DNA of 28,648 nucleotides from Proteocatella sp051653405 (GCA_051653405.1 JBOFWC010000257.1:1-28648); one strand, 5' to 3'; shown: positions 7,997 through 15,659, counted from the stretch's first letter. Translations and numbers: made by a program. The notes: generated from the letters alone by a model not told the origin.

Positions 7997-9013
7997 ATGA
8001 CACCTGAAATAGGTATTGATTTAGGGACCGCATCGGTGCTTGTGTATGTAAAAAATAAAGGGATTGTATTAAATGAACCTTCAGTGGTTGCAATAGATAC
8101 AACAACTGGTAATGTACTTGCTGTTGGAGAAGAAGCAAGACTTATGCTAGGAAGAACACCAGGAAGCATAGTAGCTATAAGACCACTTAGAGAAGGGGTT
8201 ATATCAGACTATCAAGTTACAGAAAAAATGCTTAAGTATTTTATAGAGAAGATAACAGGCGGAGTAAGCATGTTCAAGTTCTTTAAGCCAAAGATAATGG
8301 TATGTGTACCATCAGGCGTAACTGAGGTTGAAAAAAGAGCTGTTATAGATGCAACTATGGAAGCTGGAGCAAGAGAGGTATTTCTTATAGAAGAACCTAT
8401 TGCAGCAGCTATAGGAGCTGGAATAGAAATATCAAAGCCTAATGGATGTATGGTTGTAGATATCGGTGGAGGAACTACTGATATTGCAGTTATATCACTT
8501 GGCGGAATAGTTGAAAGCACTTCGATAAAAGTAGCGGGAGATACTTTTGATGAAGCTATAATAAGATACATGAGAAAAAATCACTCAATGCTTATTGGAG
8601 AAAGAACTGCAGAAGAGATAAAAAAGACAATAGGAACAGCTTTCCCAAGAGAAGAAGAAGTGTTCATGAATATAAGAGGAAGAAACTTAGTTACAGGACT
8701 TCCGGAAGTAAGAGAAATAAGCTCTTCAGAGATGCTTTCAGCGCTTAAAGAATGTGTAGTTCAAATTGCTGATGCGGTACACTCTGTACTTGAGAAAACA
8801 CCTCCAGAGCTTTCAGCAGATATAAGTGATAAAGGAATTCTAATGACAGGTGGAGGGTCTCTTCTTTGGGGACTTGATAAACTGATTCAAAAGAGAACTG
8901 GAATTGAAGCTTATGTAGCAGAAGATACAGTTTCTTGTGTAGCAAGAGGAACTGGAGAAGCACTTAATTCGCTTAAGTATATGAGCCAAAATTCATATAA
9001 GAAAAAATATTAA
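7997..9013 (+). CDS. mreB: MreB/Mbl-family actin-like cell shape protein
   Basis: Bacterial actin that forms membrane-bound filaments guiding the peptidoglycan elongation machinery. The 338-aa protein has the ATP-binding blocks GIDLGTAS (residues 5-12), VVDIGGGTTDIAV and LMTGGGSLLWGLD, and the MreB hallmark PPELSADI. The longer match to B. subtilis Mbl (GIVLNEPSVVAID, LAVGEEAR, GRTPG) and the murA neighbour favour an Mbl-type paralogue, since mbl lies near murA in Bacillus. It has almost no N-terminal extension before the first strand (MTPEIGID), so an amphipathic membrane helix at the N-terminus is not obvious. The RBS AGGAGG precedes the ATG, and a terminator follows. Confidence 0.93.
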   Translation: MTPEIGIDLGTASVLVYVKNKGIVLNEPSVVAIDTTTGNVLAVGEEARLMLGRTPGSIVAIRPLREGVISDYQVTEKMLKYFIEKITGGVSMFKFFKPKIMVCVPSGVTEVEKRAVIDATMEAGAREVFLIEEPIAAAIGAGIEISKPNGCMVVDIGGGTTDIAVISLGGIVESTSIKVAGDTFDEAIIRYMRKNHSMLIGERTAEEIKKTIGTAFPREEEVFMNIRGRNLVTGLPEVREISSSEMLSALKECVVQIADAVHSVLEKTPPELSADISDKGILMTGGGSLLWGLDKLIQKRTGIEAYVAEDTVSCVARGTGEALNSLKYMSQNSYKKKY

Positions 9014-9040
9014 GATAAAAAATATTAGTAACTTCAGGGG

Positions 9041-9065
9041 AAAGGCAGAGAAATCTGTCTTTTTC
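9041..9065 (+). terminator. Terminator after mreB
   Basis: AAAGGCAGA pairs with TCTGTCTTT (one G-U pair) across a 4-nt GAAA loop, followed by T residues. It ends the murA-mreB unit. Confidence 0.75.
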
Positions 9066-9096
9066 TGTAATTATTTTATAATAAGATAGGAGTATT

Positions 9097-9936
9097 ATGT
9101 TTGGCTATATAAAGACAAACAAAATGGAGCTCAAATATAGAGAGATAATCGCATACAAAGGATACTATTGTGGCATATGTATGACACTTAAACGCGAATA
9201 TGGAAATTTGAGTAGACTTTCATTAAATTATGATACTACATTTTTACAAATACTGCTGACCTCTCTTTATGAGCCTCAAGATTATGGTGAGAAGCTAAGA
9301 TGTATTTCTCATCCTCACAAAAAAGAAGTGGTTATAACCAATGAGATATCAAAGTATTGCAGTGCTATGAATATAATACTGACATACTATAAGCTTAAGG
9401 ATGATGTAGAGGACGATAATTCATTAAAAGCTAAAGCACTTTTAACTCTAATAAAGCCTGCATTTGAAAAAGCTAGCTTAGAATATGAAGAGAAGACAAA
9501 AGTAATAGGAGATCTGCTTAAACAGCTCTGGGATCTTGAAAAAGAAAAGTGTGATGATGTAGAGGCGCTTGCTGAAATATTTGGAGATATAATGGGAGAA
9601 GTTTTTTCATATAAGGAAGATGTATTTAGAAAAAATCTTTATCAAACTGGATTTTATCTTGGAAAGTATATATATATACTTGATGCATTTGACGATCTAG
9701 AGGAAGATATAAAAAATGAAAAATATAATCCCTTTAAAAATCAAAATCTAGATAAAGAATATATAAAAAATCAGCTTTTCTTTTTACTTTCTTGTGTGAA
9801 TGAGGAGTTGGATAGACTTCCGCTTATAAGAAATAAAGGGATAATAGACAATATATTATTTTCGGGGATAGTTCAAAGACTTAATAAAGCGATGAAAGAA
9901 ACTTTTGATGAGGAGGAAATAATTAAATGGAAATAA
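9097..9936 (+). CDS. DUF5685-type protein with squalene/phytoene-synthase-like Asp motifs
   Basis: Soluble, largely helical 279-aa protein whose N-terminus (MFGYIKTNKMELKYRE..YYCGICMTLK..YG.LSRLSLNYD) I recognise as the DUF5685 family, of unknown function as far as I know. Four cysteines in the N-terminal third (C25, C28, C69, C88) could bind a metal. Two acidic motifs stand out: DDVED at residues 102-106 after an aromatic YYKLK, and LDAFDDLEEDIKNEKYNPF at 195-213. They resemble the first (DDxxD) and second (RDxxEDxxxxRxY) aspartate motifs of squalene/phytoene/dehydrosqualene synthases, suggesting a class I isoprenoid-synthase fold. That is an inference from motif pattern only. The gene overlaps the following J-domain gene by 10 nt, so the two are translationally coupled. 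Confidence 0.75.
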   Translation: MFGYIKTNKMELKYREIIAYKGYYCGICMTLKREYGNLSRLSLNYDTTFLQILLTSLYEPQDYGEKLRCISHPHKKEVVITNEISKYCSAMNIILTYYKLKDDVEDDNSLKAKALLTLIKPAFEKASLEYEEKTKVIGDLLKQLWDLEKEKCDDVEALAEIFGDIMGEVFSYKEDVFRKNLYQTGFYLGKYIYILDAFDDLEEDIKNEKYNPFKNQNLDKEYIKNQLFFLLSCVNEELDRLPLIRNKGIIDNILFSGIVQRLNKAMKETFDEEEIIKWK

Positions 9937-10586
9937 ATAATCCGTATGAGATACTTGGGGTATCGAGAAATGCATCTAAAGATGAGGTGAAAAAAGCATA
10001 TAGAGAGCTTGCTAAAAAATATCATCCTGATGTACATTCAGATAATCCGCTTGCTGACTTAGCTGAGGAAAAATTTAAAGAGGTTCAAGCGGCATATGAT
10101 ATGATTATGAATGAACAAGAAGCTAGAGCGGGATTTAATAATAGAGGGAATACAAACAACAGTTATAGCAATAATTCAGGGTACAATAATAACTCAGGCT
10201 ATAACTCTTCAAATGGTTCGGGTGGAGGATTTAATTACACACAGATAAGAACGCTTATTGCAAGAAATGATCTTAGAACGGCAAGAAGAGCGCTTGACTC
10301 TGTAACCCTAAAGAATGCAGAATGGTATTTCCTATCAGGGCTTATATACAGCAGATTTGGGAATTTAGGATTAGCGCTTAAGGATATGGGGACCGCACTT
10401 GAAATGGATCCTGGGAATGCAGAATATGTAAATGCATACTATGCACTTCAAAATCAGAGCCAAAGATATCAATCAGGGTACAGACAGTATAATTCAAATG
10501 GAGACTTAGGAAGTCTTTGTTGTAAAATATGGTGTCTTGATACATGCTGTGAATGTGGAGGATGTGATTTGATATCATGTTTATAA
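9927..10586 (+). CDS. J-domain protein with a cysteine-rich C-terminal tail
   Basis: DnaJ-type co-chaperone of 219 aa. The N-terminal J domain (residues about 5-65) carries the essential HPD at 33-35, so it should stimulate an Hsp70 ATPase. Residues 70-102 are an Asn/Gly/Ser/Tyr-rich disordered linker. Residues 103-175 form helical TPR-like hairpins (ARRALDSVTLKNAEWYFLSG, LALKDMGTALEMDPGNAEY). The last 25 residues hold eight cysteines (198, 199, 203, 207, 208, 210, 213, 218) in LCCKIWCLDTCCECGGC, which could bind metal or be lipid-modified. It lacks the zinc-finger and substrate domains of true DnaJ. The RBS AGGAGG lies inside the upstream gene; the stop overlaps the next start by 10 nt. Confidence 0.88.
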   Translation: MEINNPYEILGVSRNASKDEVKKAYRELAKKYHPDVHSDNPLADLAEEKFKEVQAAYDMIMNEQEARAGFNNRGNTNNSYSNNSGYNNNSGYNSSNGSGGGFNYTQIRTLIARNDLRTARRALDSVTLKNAEWYFLSGLIYSRFGNLGLALKDMGTALEMDPGNAEYVNAYYALQNQSQRYQSGYRQYNSNGDLGSLCCKIWCLDTCCECGGCDLISCL

Positions 10587-11083
10587 AAAAAGATAAACAT
10601 ACTACATCTTCAGATCTAGCATTTATGGGGATAATGCTTGCGATTAATCAGATTCTGTTATACTTTGGCGGGATGACAAATTTCAATGAAACTTTCTTTC
10701 TATGCAGTGCAAGTATAATAATTGGAATCGTAGTAGTTGAAAAAGGTATAAAAAATGGTATAGTATTTTTTATATCTTCAGCTATGATGGCAATTGTTAT
10801 GATGCCAAATAAGTTAAATGCCACAGGTTATATTTTTGTGCTAGGGATTTATACTATAGTTAAATATTATATAGAAAAAATTCAAGATCAAAGAAAAGAG
10901 TGGATTTTTAAAGGTGTATATTTTCTAATAGTATCGGGATTAGCAACCTATATTAGTATGAAATTTATATTTTCAGGAAGCATATATATAATATTTCCTA
11001 TGATGATTGCTATTATGGCAGTTTATGATTATGCAGCATCAGTACTTTTAAGTGCATATATAAAAAAATTCAAGAATAAATAA
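10577..11083 (+). CDS. Small polytopic membrane protein coupled to the J-domain gene
   Basis: Unrecognised membrane protein of 168 aa with about five hydrophobic segments (starting near residues 13, 38, 58, 80 and 113, then a last one from about 133) and a basic C-terminus KKFKNK. I see no catalytic or transporter motif. The start ATG at 10577 lies inside the end of the J-protein gene, so translation is probably coupled, and it forms the third member of the DUF5685/J-protein cassette. A plausible role is a membrane partner for the two soluble proteins, but this rests on context alone. A terminator-like hairpin follows. Confidence 0.75.
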   Translation: MFIKKDKHTTSSDLAFMGIMLAINQILLYFGGMTNFNETFFLCSASIIIGIVVVEKGIKNGIVFFISSAMMAIVMMPNKLNATGYIFVLGIYTIVKYYIEKIQDQRKEWIFKGVYFLIVSGLATYISMKFIFSGSIYIIFPMMIAIMAVYDYAASVLLSAYIKKFKNK

Positions 11084-11091
11084 ATTATAAA

Positions 11092-11130
11092 ATTGCGGTG
11101 CAGATAACAATCTAGTAGCCGCAATATTTT
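11092..11130 (+). terminator. Terminator after the J-protein cassette
   Basis: ATTGCGG (11092-11098) pairs with CCGCAAT (11119-11125), followed by ATTTTTATTT. The loop is long (20 nt), so it is a moderate candidate. Confidence 0.65.
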
Positions 11131-11202
11131 TATTTAAAATTAGTTTCAAAATATATAGAAAATATATATGCATACTATAATATAATTTTATGAGGCATTT
11201 GC

Positions 11203-11231
11203 TTGAAAAATATTTTATAAAGAAGTATTAT
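11203..11231 (+). promoter_or_regulatory. Promoter candidate for the TVP38/CCG pair
   Basis: TTGAAA (11203-11208) and TATTAT (11226-11231) are separated by 17 nt, about 50 nt before the next start. Confidence 0.5.
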
Positions 11232-11280
11232 TAAATAATATGCGTAAATATACTTATAAAAAATAATTATTGGAGGTATC

Positions 11281-11979
11281 ATGGAAAATAAAAATATAAA
11301 AAAGTATATGAAGATATTATTTTTAGTTGTAATATTAGGAATTGTACTCATGTACATATTAAATCCAGCGTTTAATTCAAAGATTAATGAAATAATAAGA
11401 GTGTTTGACCCTAAAGGAGATGCGGCAAAGGAATTTATAGCAAGCTATGGGGGGTATGCTATGGCGGTATCTTTTGGACTTATGGTATTTCAGTCAGTAA
11501 TGGCACCACTTCCAGCATTTCTTATAACTTTTGCAAATGCTGCACTTTTTGGATGGAAAGTAGGCGCGCTTCTTTCTTGGAGCAGTGCTATGGCTGGAGC
11601 AGTTCTTTGTTTTTATATTTCAAGGGTACTGGGAAGGGATATTGCTGAAAAATTTGCACCTAAGGCAGCACTTGAAAGTGTAGATGTATTTTTTGAAAAA
11701 TATGGCAAATATGCGATTGTAGTTTGTAGACTGCTTCCATTTATTTCATTTGATATAGTAAGCTATGCAGCAGGCCTTACTTCTATGGGGTTCTTATCAT
11801 TCTTTTTTGCTACAGGCATAGGGCAGCTTCCAGCAACTATAGTTTATTCTTATGTAGGAGGCATGCTTACTGGAGGCGCTCAAAAATTTGTAACAGGACT
11901 ATTTATACTGTTTGGAGTTAGTATATTTGGATTTATGATCAAGAAGATTTTTGATGATAAAAAGAAAAAAGCGGCTTAA
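11281..11979 (+). CDS. TVP38/TMEM64 family membrane protein
   Basis: Integral membrane protein of the DedA/VTT superfamily (SNARE-associated domain, PF09335), 232 aa. After an N-terminal membrane anchor (residues about 10-30) come the family landmarks: SVMAPLPAFLITFANAALFG, an inner-membrane hairpin region ending in SRVLGRDIAEKFAP, and FFEKYGKYAIVVCRLLPFIS with the conserved arginine, then the glycine-rich last helices. Relatives are proposed lipid scramblases or cofactor and metal transporters; function here is open. The RBS GGAGG precedes the ATG at 11281. It is 48 nt ahead of an iron-sulfur CCG protein on the same strand. Confidence 0.88.
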   Translation: MENKNIKKYMKILFLVVILGIVLMYILNPAFNSKINEIIRVFDPKGDAAKEFIASYGGYAMAVSFGLMVFQSVMAPLPAFLITFANAALFGWKVGALLSWSSAMAGAVLCFYISRVLGRDIAEKFAPKAALESVDVFFEKYGKYAIVVCRLLPFISFDIVSYAAGLTSMGFLSFFFATGIGQLPATIVYSYVGGMLTGGAQKFVTGLFILFGVSIFGFMIKKIFDDKKKKAA

Positions 11980-12027
11980 TTAGATGTAAATTTAGAAAGT
12001 TAGCTTAATTAAGGATGAGGTTTAAAA

Positions 12028-12852
12028 TTGAAAAAAATTATAGATTTTAAAAATCAGATGATGGTAGAAAATCATCAATTGCTTAGTTTTAGTGATTTTT
12101 TTGCTAAAATAAAAGTGAAAAAATTTGAAAAGCATAATTCAAAACTTGAAAAGCATAATTTAGAAAGGCATATTGTATTTTTTCCAGGGTGTTCACTTAT
12201 GAGTTTGGGAGAAGATGCTGTAATGGTACTTTATAACATACTATTAAAAAAGCATCCAGATATGAGTCTTTCGGGTTTTTGTTGTGGGAAACCGTCAAAG
12301 CATATATGGCAGGGGAAAAAGTTCAAAAAAAGAGCGACTTTTATAAAGGAAAACCATGACGGAATAATATATACATCATGTCCCAACTGTTTTAAAACCT
12401 TAGGTGATGAGGGGCTTAAGGTAAAATCGATATGGCCTGGAATAGACGAATATTTCCCAAAGGAAAAACTGGGAGTCCACGCAGGTAAAGTTATGATGAT
12501 ACATGACCCTTGTACTGCAAGAACTAGTACAGAGGATCATGAGGCAGTAAGAAGCATTATGAACAAACTTGGAATTGAGGTCTTAGAGTTTGAGAACAAT
12601 AGAGACAAAACGATTTGCTGTGGAAAAATCAATATGACTATGGCTCTTAATGCTGAAAAAGGAATTAAAATTTTGGAAAAGCGAGCTTCACAGTGCAAAT
12701 GCCCAGATGTAGTGAGTTATTGCGCTTCCTGTGTTCATTCATTTGGATTAGCTAATAAAAATGGAATACATGTGTCAGAACTGCTCATATCTAAAAAAAG
12801 TAAACCCTCTTGGGTTAACAGGATTAGATTTGTAAAAAATAAATTAAAATAA
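12028..12852 (+). CDS. HdrB-like protein with two CCG iron-sulfur domains
   Basis: Cysteine-rich protein of 274 aa with two complete CCG (PF02754) motifs: C55, CCG at 85-87, CPNC at 118-121, and C162, CCG at 197-199, CASC at 232-235. In heterodisulfide reductase subunit B this arrangement binds non-cubane [4Fe-4S] clusters that carry electrons or reduce disulfides. There is no ferredoxin-like N-terminal domain, so it would need a separate electron donor. The N-terminal 48 residues are basic and lack cysteine. It starts with TTG at 12028, preceded by GATGAGG. It is cotranscribed with the upstream TVP38-family protein; the physiological substrate is unknown. Confidence 0.85.
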   Translation: MKKIIDFKNQMMVENHQLLSFSDFFAKIKVKKFEKHNSKLEKHNLERHIVFFPGCSLMSLGEDAVMVLYNILLKKHPDMSLSGFCCGKPSKHIWQGKKFKKRATFIKENHDGIIYTSCPNCFKTLGDEGLKVKSIWPGIDEYFPKEKLGVHAGKVMMIHDPCTARTSTEDHEAVRSIMNKLGIEVLEFENNRDKTICCGKINMTMALNAEKGIKILEKRASQCKCPDVVSYCASCVHSFGLANKNGIHVSELLISKKSKPSWVNRIRFVKNKLK

Positions 12853-12872
12853 TATATCATAAAAAATAAAAG

Positions 12873-12926
12873 CCTAGATTATTAAAAACTTGCAAAAAGT
12901 ATTTTGAAAATAATCTAGGTTTTTTA
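12873..12926. terminator. Bidirectional terminator between CCG gene and padR
   Basis: CCTAGATTATT (12873-12883) pairs with AATAATCTAGG (12909-12919), with T runs on the right and A-rich sequence on the left. It therefore serves both converging genes. Confidence 0.85.
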
Positions 12927-12928
12927 TA

Positions 12929-13237
12929 TTATTTTTGAATTTCTTTAAAAAGTTCATAAGCTTTTTGTTTAGCTTCAATTAAAACGTCATCTCCAGAAGC
13001 TGTAATGTGGTAATATTTTCTTATTTTTCCATCCACAAGTCTATCTTCTTTTTGAAGAAGTCCATTTGATTCCATATTGTGAAGGATTGGATATAGCGTA
13101 CCAGGACTCATATCATACCCATGTTCTTTGAGCTCTTCTATCATCCAAACTCCATAAAATGGTTCTTTTTTTGCATGATGGAGTATGTGTATTTGTATGA
13201 AGCCTAAAAAGAATTTTCTTAGAATTTTTGCTTGCAT
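12929..13237 (-). CDS. PadR-family transcriptional regulator
   Basis: Small winged-helix repressor, 102 aa. It shows the PadR pattern: ILHHAKKEPFYGVWMIEELKEHGYDMSPGTLYPILHNMESNGLL, then the wing with basic residues and KYYHITASG, followed by the C-terminal dimerisation helix. The open frame continues upstream to 13312 across the neighbouring promoter, but GAGGTGAT lies just before the ATG at 13237, so the true protein starts MQAKILRKFF. It is divergent from a chromate transporter gene with 69 nt between, the usual arrangement for a local repressor. The inducer is not readable from the sequence. Confidence 0.9.
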   Translation of the reverse strand: MQAKILRKFFLGFIQIHILHHAKKEPFYGVWMIEELKEHGYDMSPGTLYPILHNMESNGLLQKEDRLVDGKIRKYYHITASGDDVLIEAKQKAYELFKEIQK

Positions 13238-13306
13238 TTTAATCACCTCTGATATATAATTCTGATATAGTAAACCGATATCGATATTATAACACAGGGA
13301 GGAACT
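13238..13306. promoter_or_regulatory. padR/chrA divergent control region
   Basis: This 69-nt gap contains a perfect 10-bp palindrome ATATCGATAT (13278-13287) next to overlapping GATATCG repeats, plus two direct copies of TGATATA. A weak promoter for chrA (CTGATA, 17 nt, TATTAT at 13285-13290) overlaps it, which fits a PadR operator. The assignment is inferred from position. Confidence 0.45.
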
Positions 13307-14479
13307 ATGCACAATATAGTGTGGAGAAAATTTCTCAAAGATGTATTTATATGCTCATTAGGGGCATATGGGGGGCCAGAAGCTCACTATGGAGTTTTTA
13401 CAGATCAGTTAGTCAGTAAAAAACAGTATTTGACAGAGGAAGAGCTTGTAGAGCTTATTGCACTTTGTAGCATACTTCCAGGGCCAACGAGCACACAGAC
13501 TATTGTAGCTATTGGGTATAAGGAAGGTGGGCCAATTTTAGCTCTGCTTACGATGTTAGTATGGGCGATGCCTGTACTTGTATTAATGACTTTACTTTCA
13601 TTTTTGTACCAAATATTCGAAGCTAGGGATATTTCAAAGGAATCTCTTAGATATATTGGACCTATGGCGGTAGGATTTATTGTAGTTGCAGCTTATAGAA
13701 TTGGAAAGAAAGTGGTTAAGGATAAGCTTACAATAGGACTATTCTTTATGGGACTACTTGCGACATATTTCATAAGAAGTCCATGGATTTTTCCACTAGT
13801 ATTATTAGTAGGGGGGATATCAAGTATTGCAACATCTAAAGAAAATGAATTATGGAATAAAGTAAAACTAAATCCACCGTGGGTATATTTGGCTATATTT
13901 ATAAGTATTATATTTATTAGCAGGATTTATCTTATTGGACATGAAAATAGAATTTTACATTTATTTGAAAGTTTTTATAGATATGGTTATTTAGTTTTTG
14001 GTGGGGGACAGGTTGTCGTGCCTCTTATGTATACAGAACTTGTAGAGCTGAACTCATTTATGACTAATCAGGAATTTTTGACAGGATATGGACTTGTACA
14101 AGGACTTCCAGGGCCAATGTTTAGTTTCAGTGCTTATGCTGGAGGAATGGCATCAAGAGGAGTGAGTACAGCTCATCAGATTTTAGGAGCGTTAGTAGGT
14201 GGGATTGGAATATTTTTACCAGGGCTGCTACTTATATATTTTATATATCCTATATGGGAAAATTTAAAAAATATAAAGGCTATAAAGATTTCGCTTAAAG
14301 GAATAAATGCAGTAGCGGGAGGTCTGATTTCGGCATCCGCGATAATATTAATGCAAAAAAACGGTTTATTTATAGATAATTTAGCAGTATGTATAATTAC
14401 AATAGTTCTTCTTTATAGCAAAAAAGTACCTGCTCCGTTTATAGTTATAGGGAGTATATTTTTAGGATTTATATTTTAA
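13307..14479 (+). CDS. chrA: Chromate/CHR-family transporter, two-domain type
   Basis: Membrane protein of 390 aa from the CHR family, with two homologous halves of about five helices each. Half one begins FICSLGAYGGPEAHYGVFTD and has LPGPTSTQ; half two has YLVFGGGQVVVPLMY and QGLPGPMFSFSAY. These GGP/GGG and PGP motifs are the family signature. Characterised members export chromate using the proton gradient; many anaerobe homologues are untested, so the substrate is inferred. The RBS GGGAGG precedes the ATG at 13307. It is divergent from padR, so it is probably under PadR control. A strong terminator follows. Confidence 0.9.
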   Translation: MHNIVWRKFLKDVFICSLGAYGGPEAHYGVFTDQLVSKKQYLTEEELVELIALCSILPGPTSTQTIVAIGYKEGGPILALLTMLVWAMPVLVLMTLLSFLYQIFEARDISKESLRYIGPMAVGFIVVAAYRIGKKVVKDKLTIGLFFMGLLATYFIRSPWIFPLVLLVGGISSIATSKENELWNKVKLNPPWVYLAIFISIIFISRIYLIGHENRILHLFESFYRYGYLVFGGGQVVVPLMYTELVELNSFMTNQEFLTGYGLVQGLPGPMFSFSAYAGGMASRGVSTAHQILGALVGGIGIFLPGLLLIYFIYPIWENLKNIKAIKISLKGINAVAGGLISASAIILMQKNGLFIDNLAVCIITIVLLYSKKVPAPFIVIGSIFLGFIF

Positions 14480-14502
14480 ACAAATCTAAATAGATAAAAT
14501 GC

Positions 14503-14532
14503 AAAAGGGGCTGGAGATAATCCACCCCTTTT
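14503..14532. terminator. Bidirectional terminator between chrA and the second TVP38 gene
   Basis: AAAAGGGG pairs with CCCCTTTT, extended by TGG/CCA across one mismatch, between converging genes. T residues flank it on both strands. Confidence 0.85.
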
Positions 14533-14534
14533 AT

Positions 14535-15251
14535 TTATAAGTTTTCAATATCAATGCATTCTGTAGTTTCTAAGAAAGGTTCATTTTCTAGAAGGTATTT
14601 TTTCTTTATAAAAACTCCCAATGAAGTTACAATTACAGCTAATATTGCAGCAACTAAAAAATATTTCCATTTGTTGGAACCAGCAGTAAGTCCAGCAGCA
14701 CCTATAGTGAAAAATGAGACTCCTGGAAACATAAATATAAAGGTATATATAGTATATTCCCAAAATCCGATATCCGTTATTCCATACGCAAAATTTTGAA
14801 TATTATAGGGGAATATAGGAACCATTCTAGTAATCATTAAGATGACAAGATTACTTTTTTTGTTGTCTGAGAATAAAAGTTTTTTTAGAGTTTTATTTTT
14901 TTCAAGCATGGGCTGTATACTATCTTTCAAAAAGAATCTTCCCACTAAGAATGCAATTGAAGCGCCAAGCGTAGTTGCGAAAAGACAGGCGAATATTCCG
15001 CATACAGGACCGAGCATCATACCAGCAAGAATGGCAAAGGTTATTCCTGGAAGTGCAAGTACAACGCAGCCTATTATAGTTACTACAGTATATATTGATA
15101 TAGCAAGTATGGGGTTTTGATGTACGAGTGTAGTTAGAAAATTAAGATTTTCCATATCACAAAGATAAGCGGAACATTTAAAATGCCTATCTAATACCCA
15201 TATTAAAATTATGATTGCTATAAATATAGTAGTTTTTAAAGATTTTTTCAT
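14535..15251 (-). CDS. TVP38/TMEM64 family membrane protein (second copy)
   Basis: DedA/VTT-superfamily membrane protein, 238 aa, related to the one at 11281 but clearly diverged. Features: N-terminal membrane helix (residues 7-22), the segment ALPGITFAILAGMMLGPVCG, GASIAFLVGRFFLKD, then LVILMITRMVPIFPYNIQNFAYGIT with the conserved arginine and proline, and two C-terminal helices ending with a basic KKKY. Its start overlaps the upstream membrane-protein stop by one base (TAATG), so translation is coupled. Relatives act in lipid scrambling or solute transport; the function here is not known. Confidence 0.88.
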   Translation of the reverse strand: MKKSLKTTIFIAIIILIWVLDRHFKCSAYLCDMENLNFLTTLVHQNPILAISIYTVVTIIGCVVLALPGITFAILAGMMLGPVCGIFACLFATTLGASIAFLVGRFFLKDSIQPMLEKNKTLKKLLFSDNKKSNLVILMITRMVPIFPYNIQNFAYGITDIGFWEYTIYTFIFMFPGVSFFTIGAAGLTAGSNKWKYFLVAAILAVIVTSLGVFIKKKYLLENEPFLETTECIDIENL

Positions 15252-15658
15252 TATTTATCACTCAGTTTCCTTTTTAATAAAATTTCATCTAATATAATAA
15301 GTATTATACCACAAATCATTATTATTAAAAAAAATCTGTTTATTACAGAAAATTGAATTTTAGTCTGATGGAAGCCTTCCCTTATAATACTTGCGGGAAC
15401 TATTTGCATTCTTTTAAAACCATATAGAAGAATTTCATAACAGAAAGTGATGATTATATTTAGGATTGTAAATTTAAGGCTTAGTTTTAAGTTTTTCTTT
15501 TTATTGGCGATGAATAAAAGTATACTTAAAATTATGGTTGAAGCAAAGAAAATATAGCCTATATTTACTCTCATTTCAAGCCATTCGCTCTTAAAACAGC
15601 TTAGGGCGATTGCCATCGCCCATAGTAAACTGTTGAATAATATTCTAAGGTATATCAT
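15251..15658 (-). CDS. Small membrane protein upstream of TVP38, unknown function
   Basis: Unrecognised 135-aa protein with four likely membrane helices (residues about 5-20, 32-50, 62-80 and 108-127) separated by basic loops (KKKNLKLS, ending LLKRKLSDK). No motif of a known family is visible. Its ATG follows the stop of the preceding Cys-containing frame by one base (TAGTATG) and has no clear ribosome binding site of its own, so it seems to depend on translational coupling. Its stop overlaps the start of the TVP38 gene. The three frames thus look like one operon running leftward. Confidence 0.7.
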   Translation of the reverse strand: MIYLRILFNSLLWAMAIALSCFKSEWLEMRVNIGYIFFASTIILSILLFIANKKKNLKLSLKFTILNIIITFCYEILLYGFKRMQIVPASIIREGFHQTKIQFSVINRFFLIIMICGIILIILDEILLKRKLSDK

Positions 15659-15659
15659 A

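Noticed and set aside
8745..8963. Minus-strand frames inside murA, mreB, ABC-F and other genes
   Set aside because: They are antiparallel shadows of well-supported genes, with no binding sites and no family resemblance.
10495..10586. Cys-rich C-terminus of the J-protein as a possible SCIFF-like peptide
   Set aside because: The cysteines are in frame with the J-domain gene and no separate start with a binding site exists. Similar Cys tails occur in other Firmicute J-proteins, as far as I recall.
11175..11357. Minus-strand 60-aa frame before the TVP38 gene
   Set aside because: It covers the promoter and start of the TVP38 gene and encodes only Ile/Phe/Tyr-rich low-complexity sequence.
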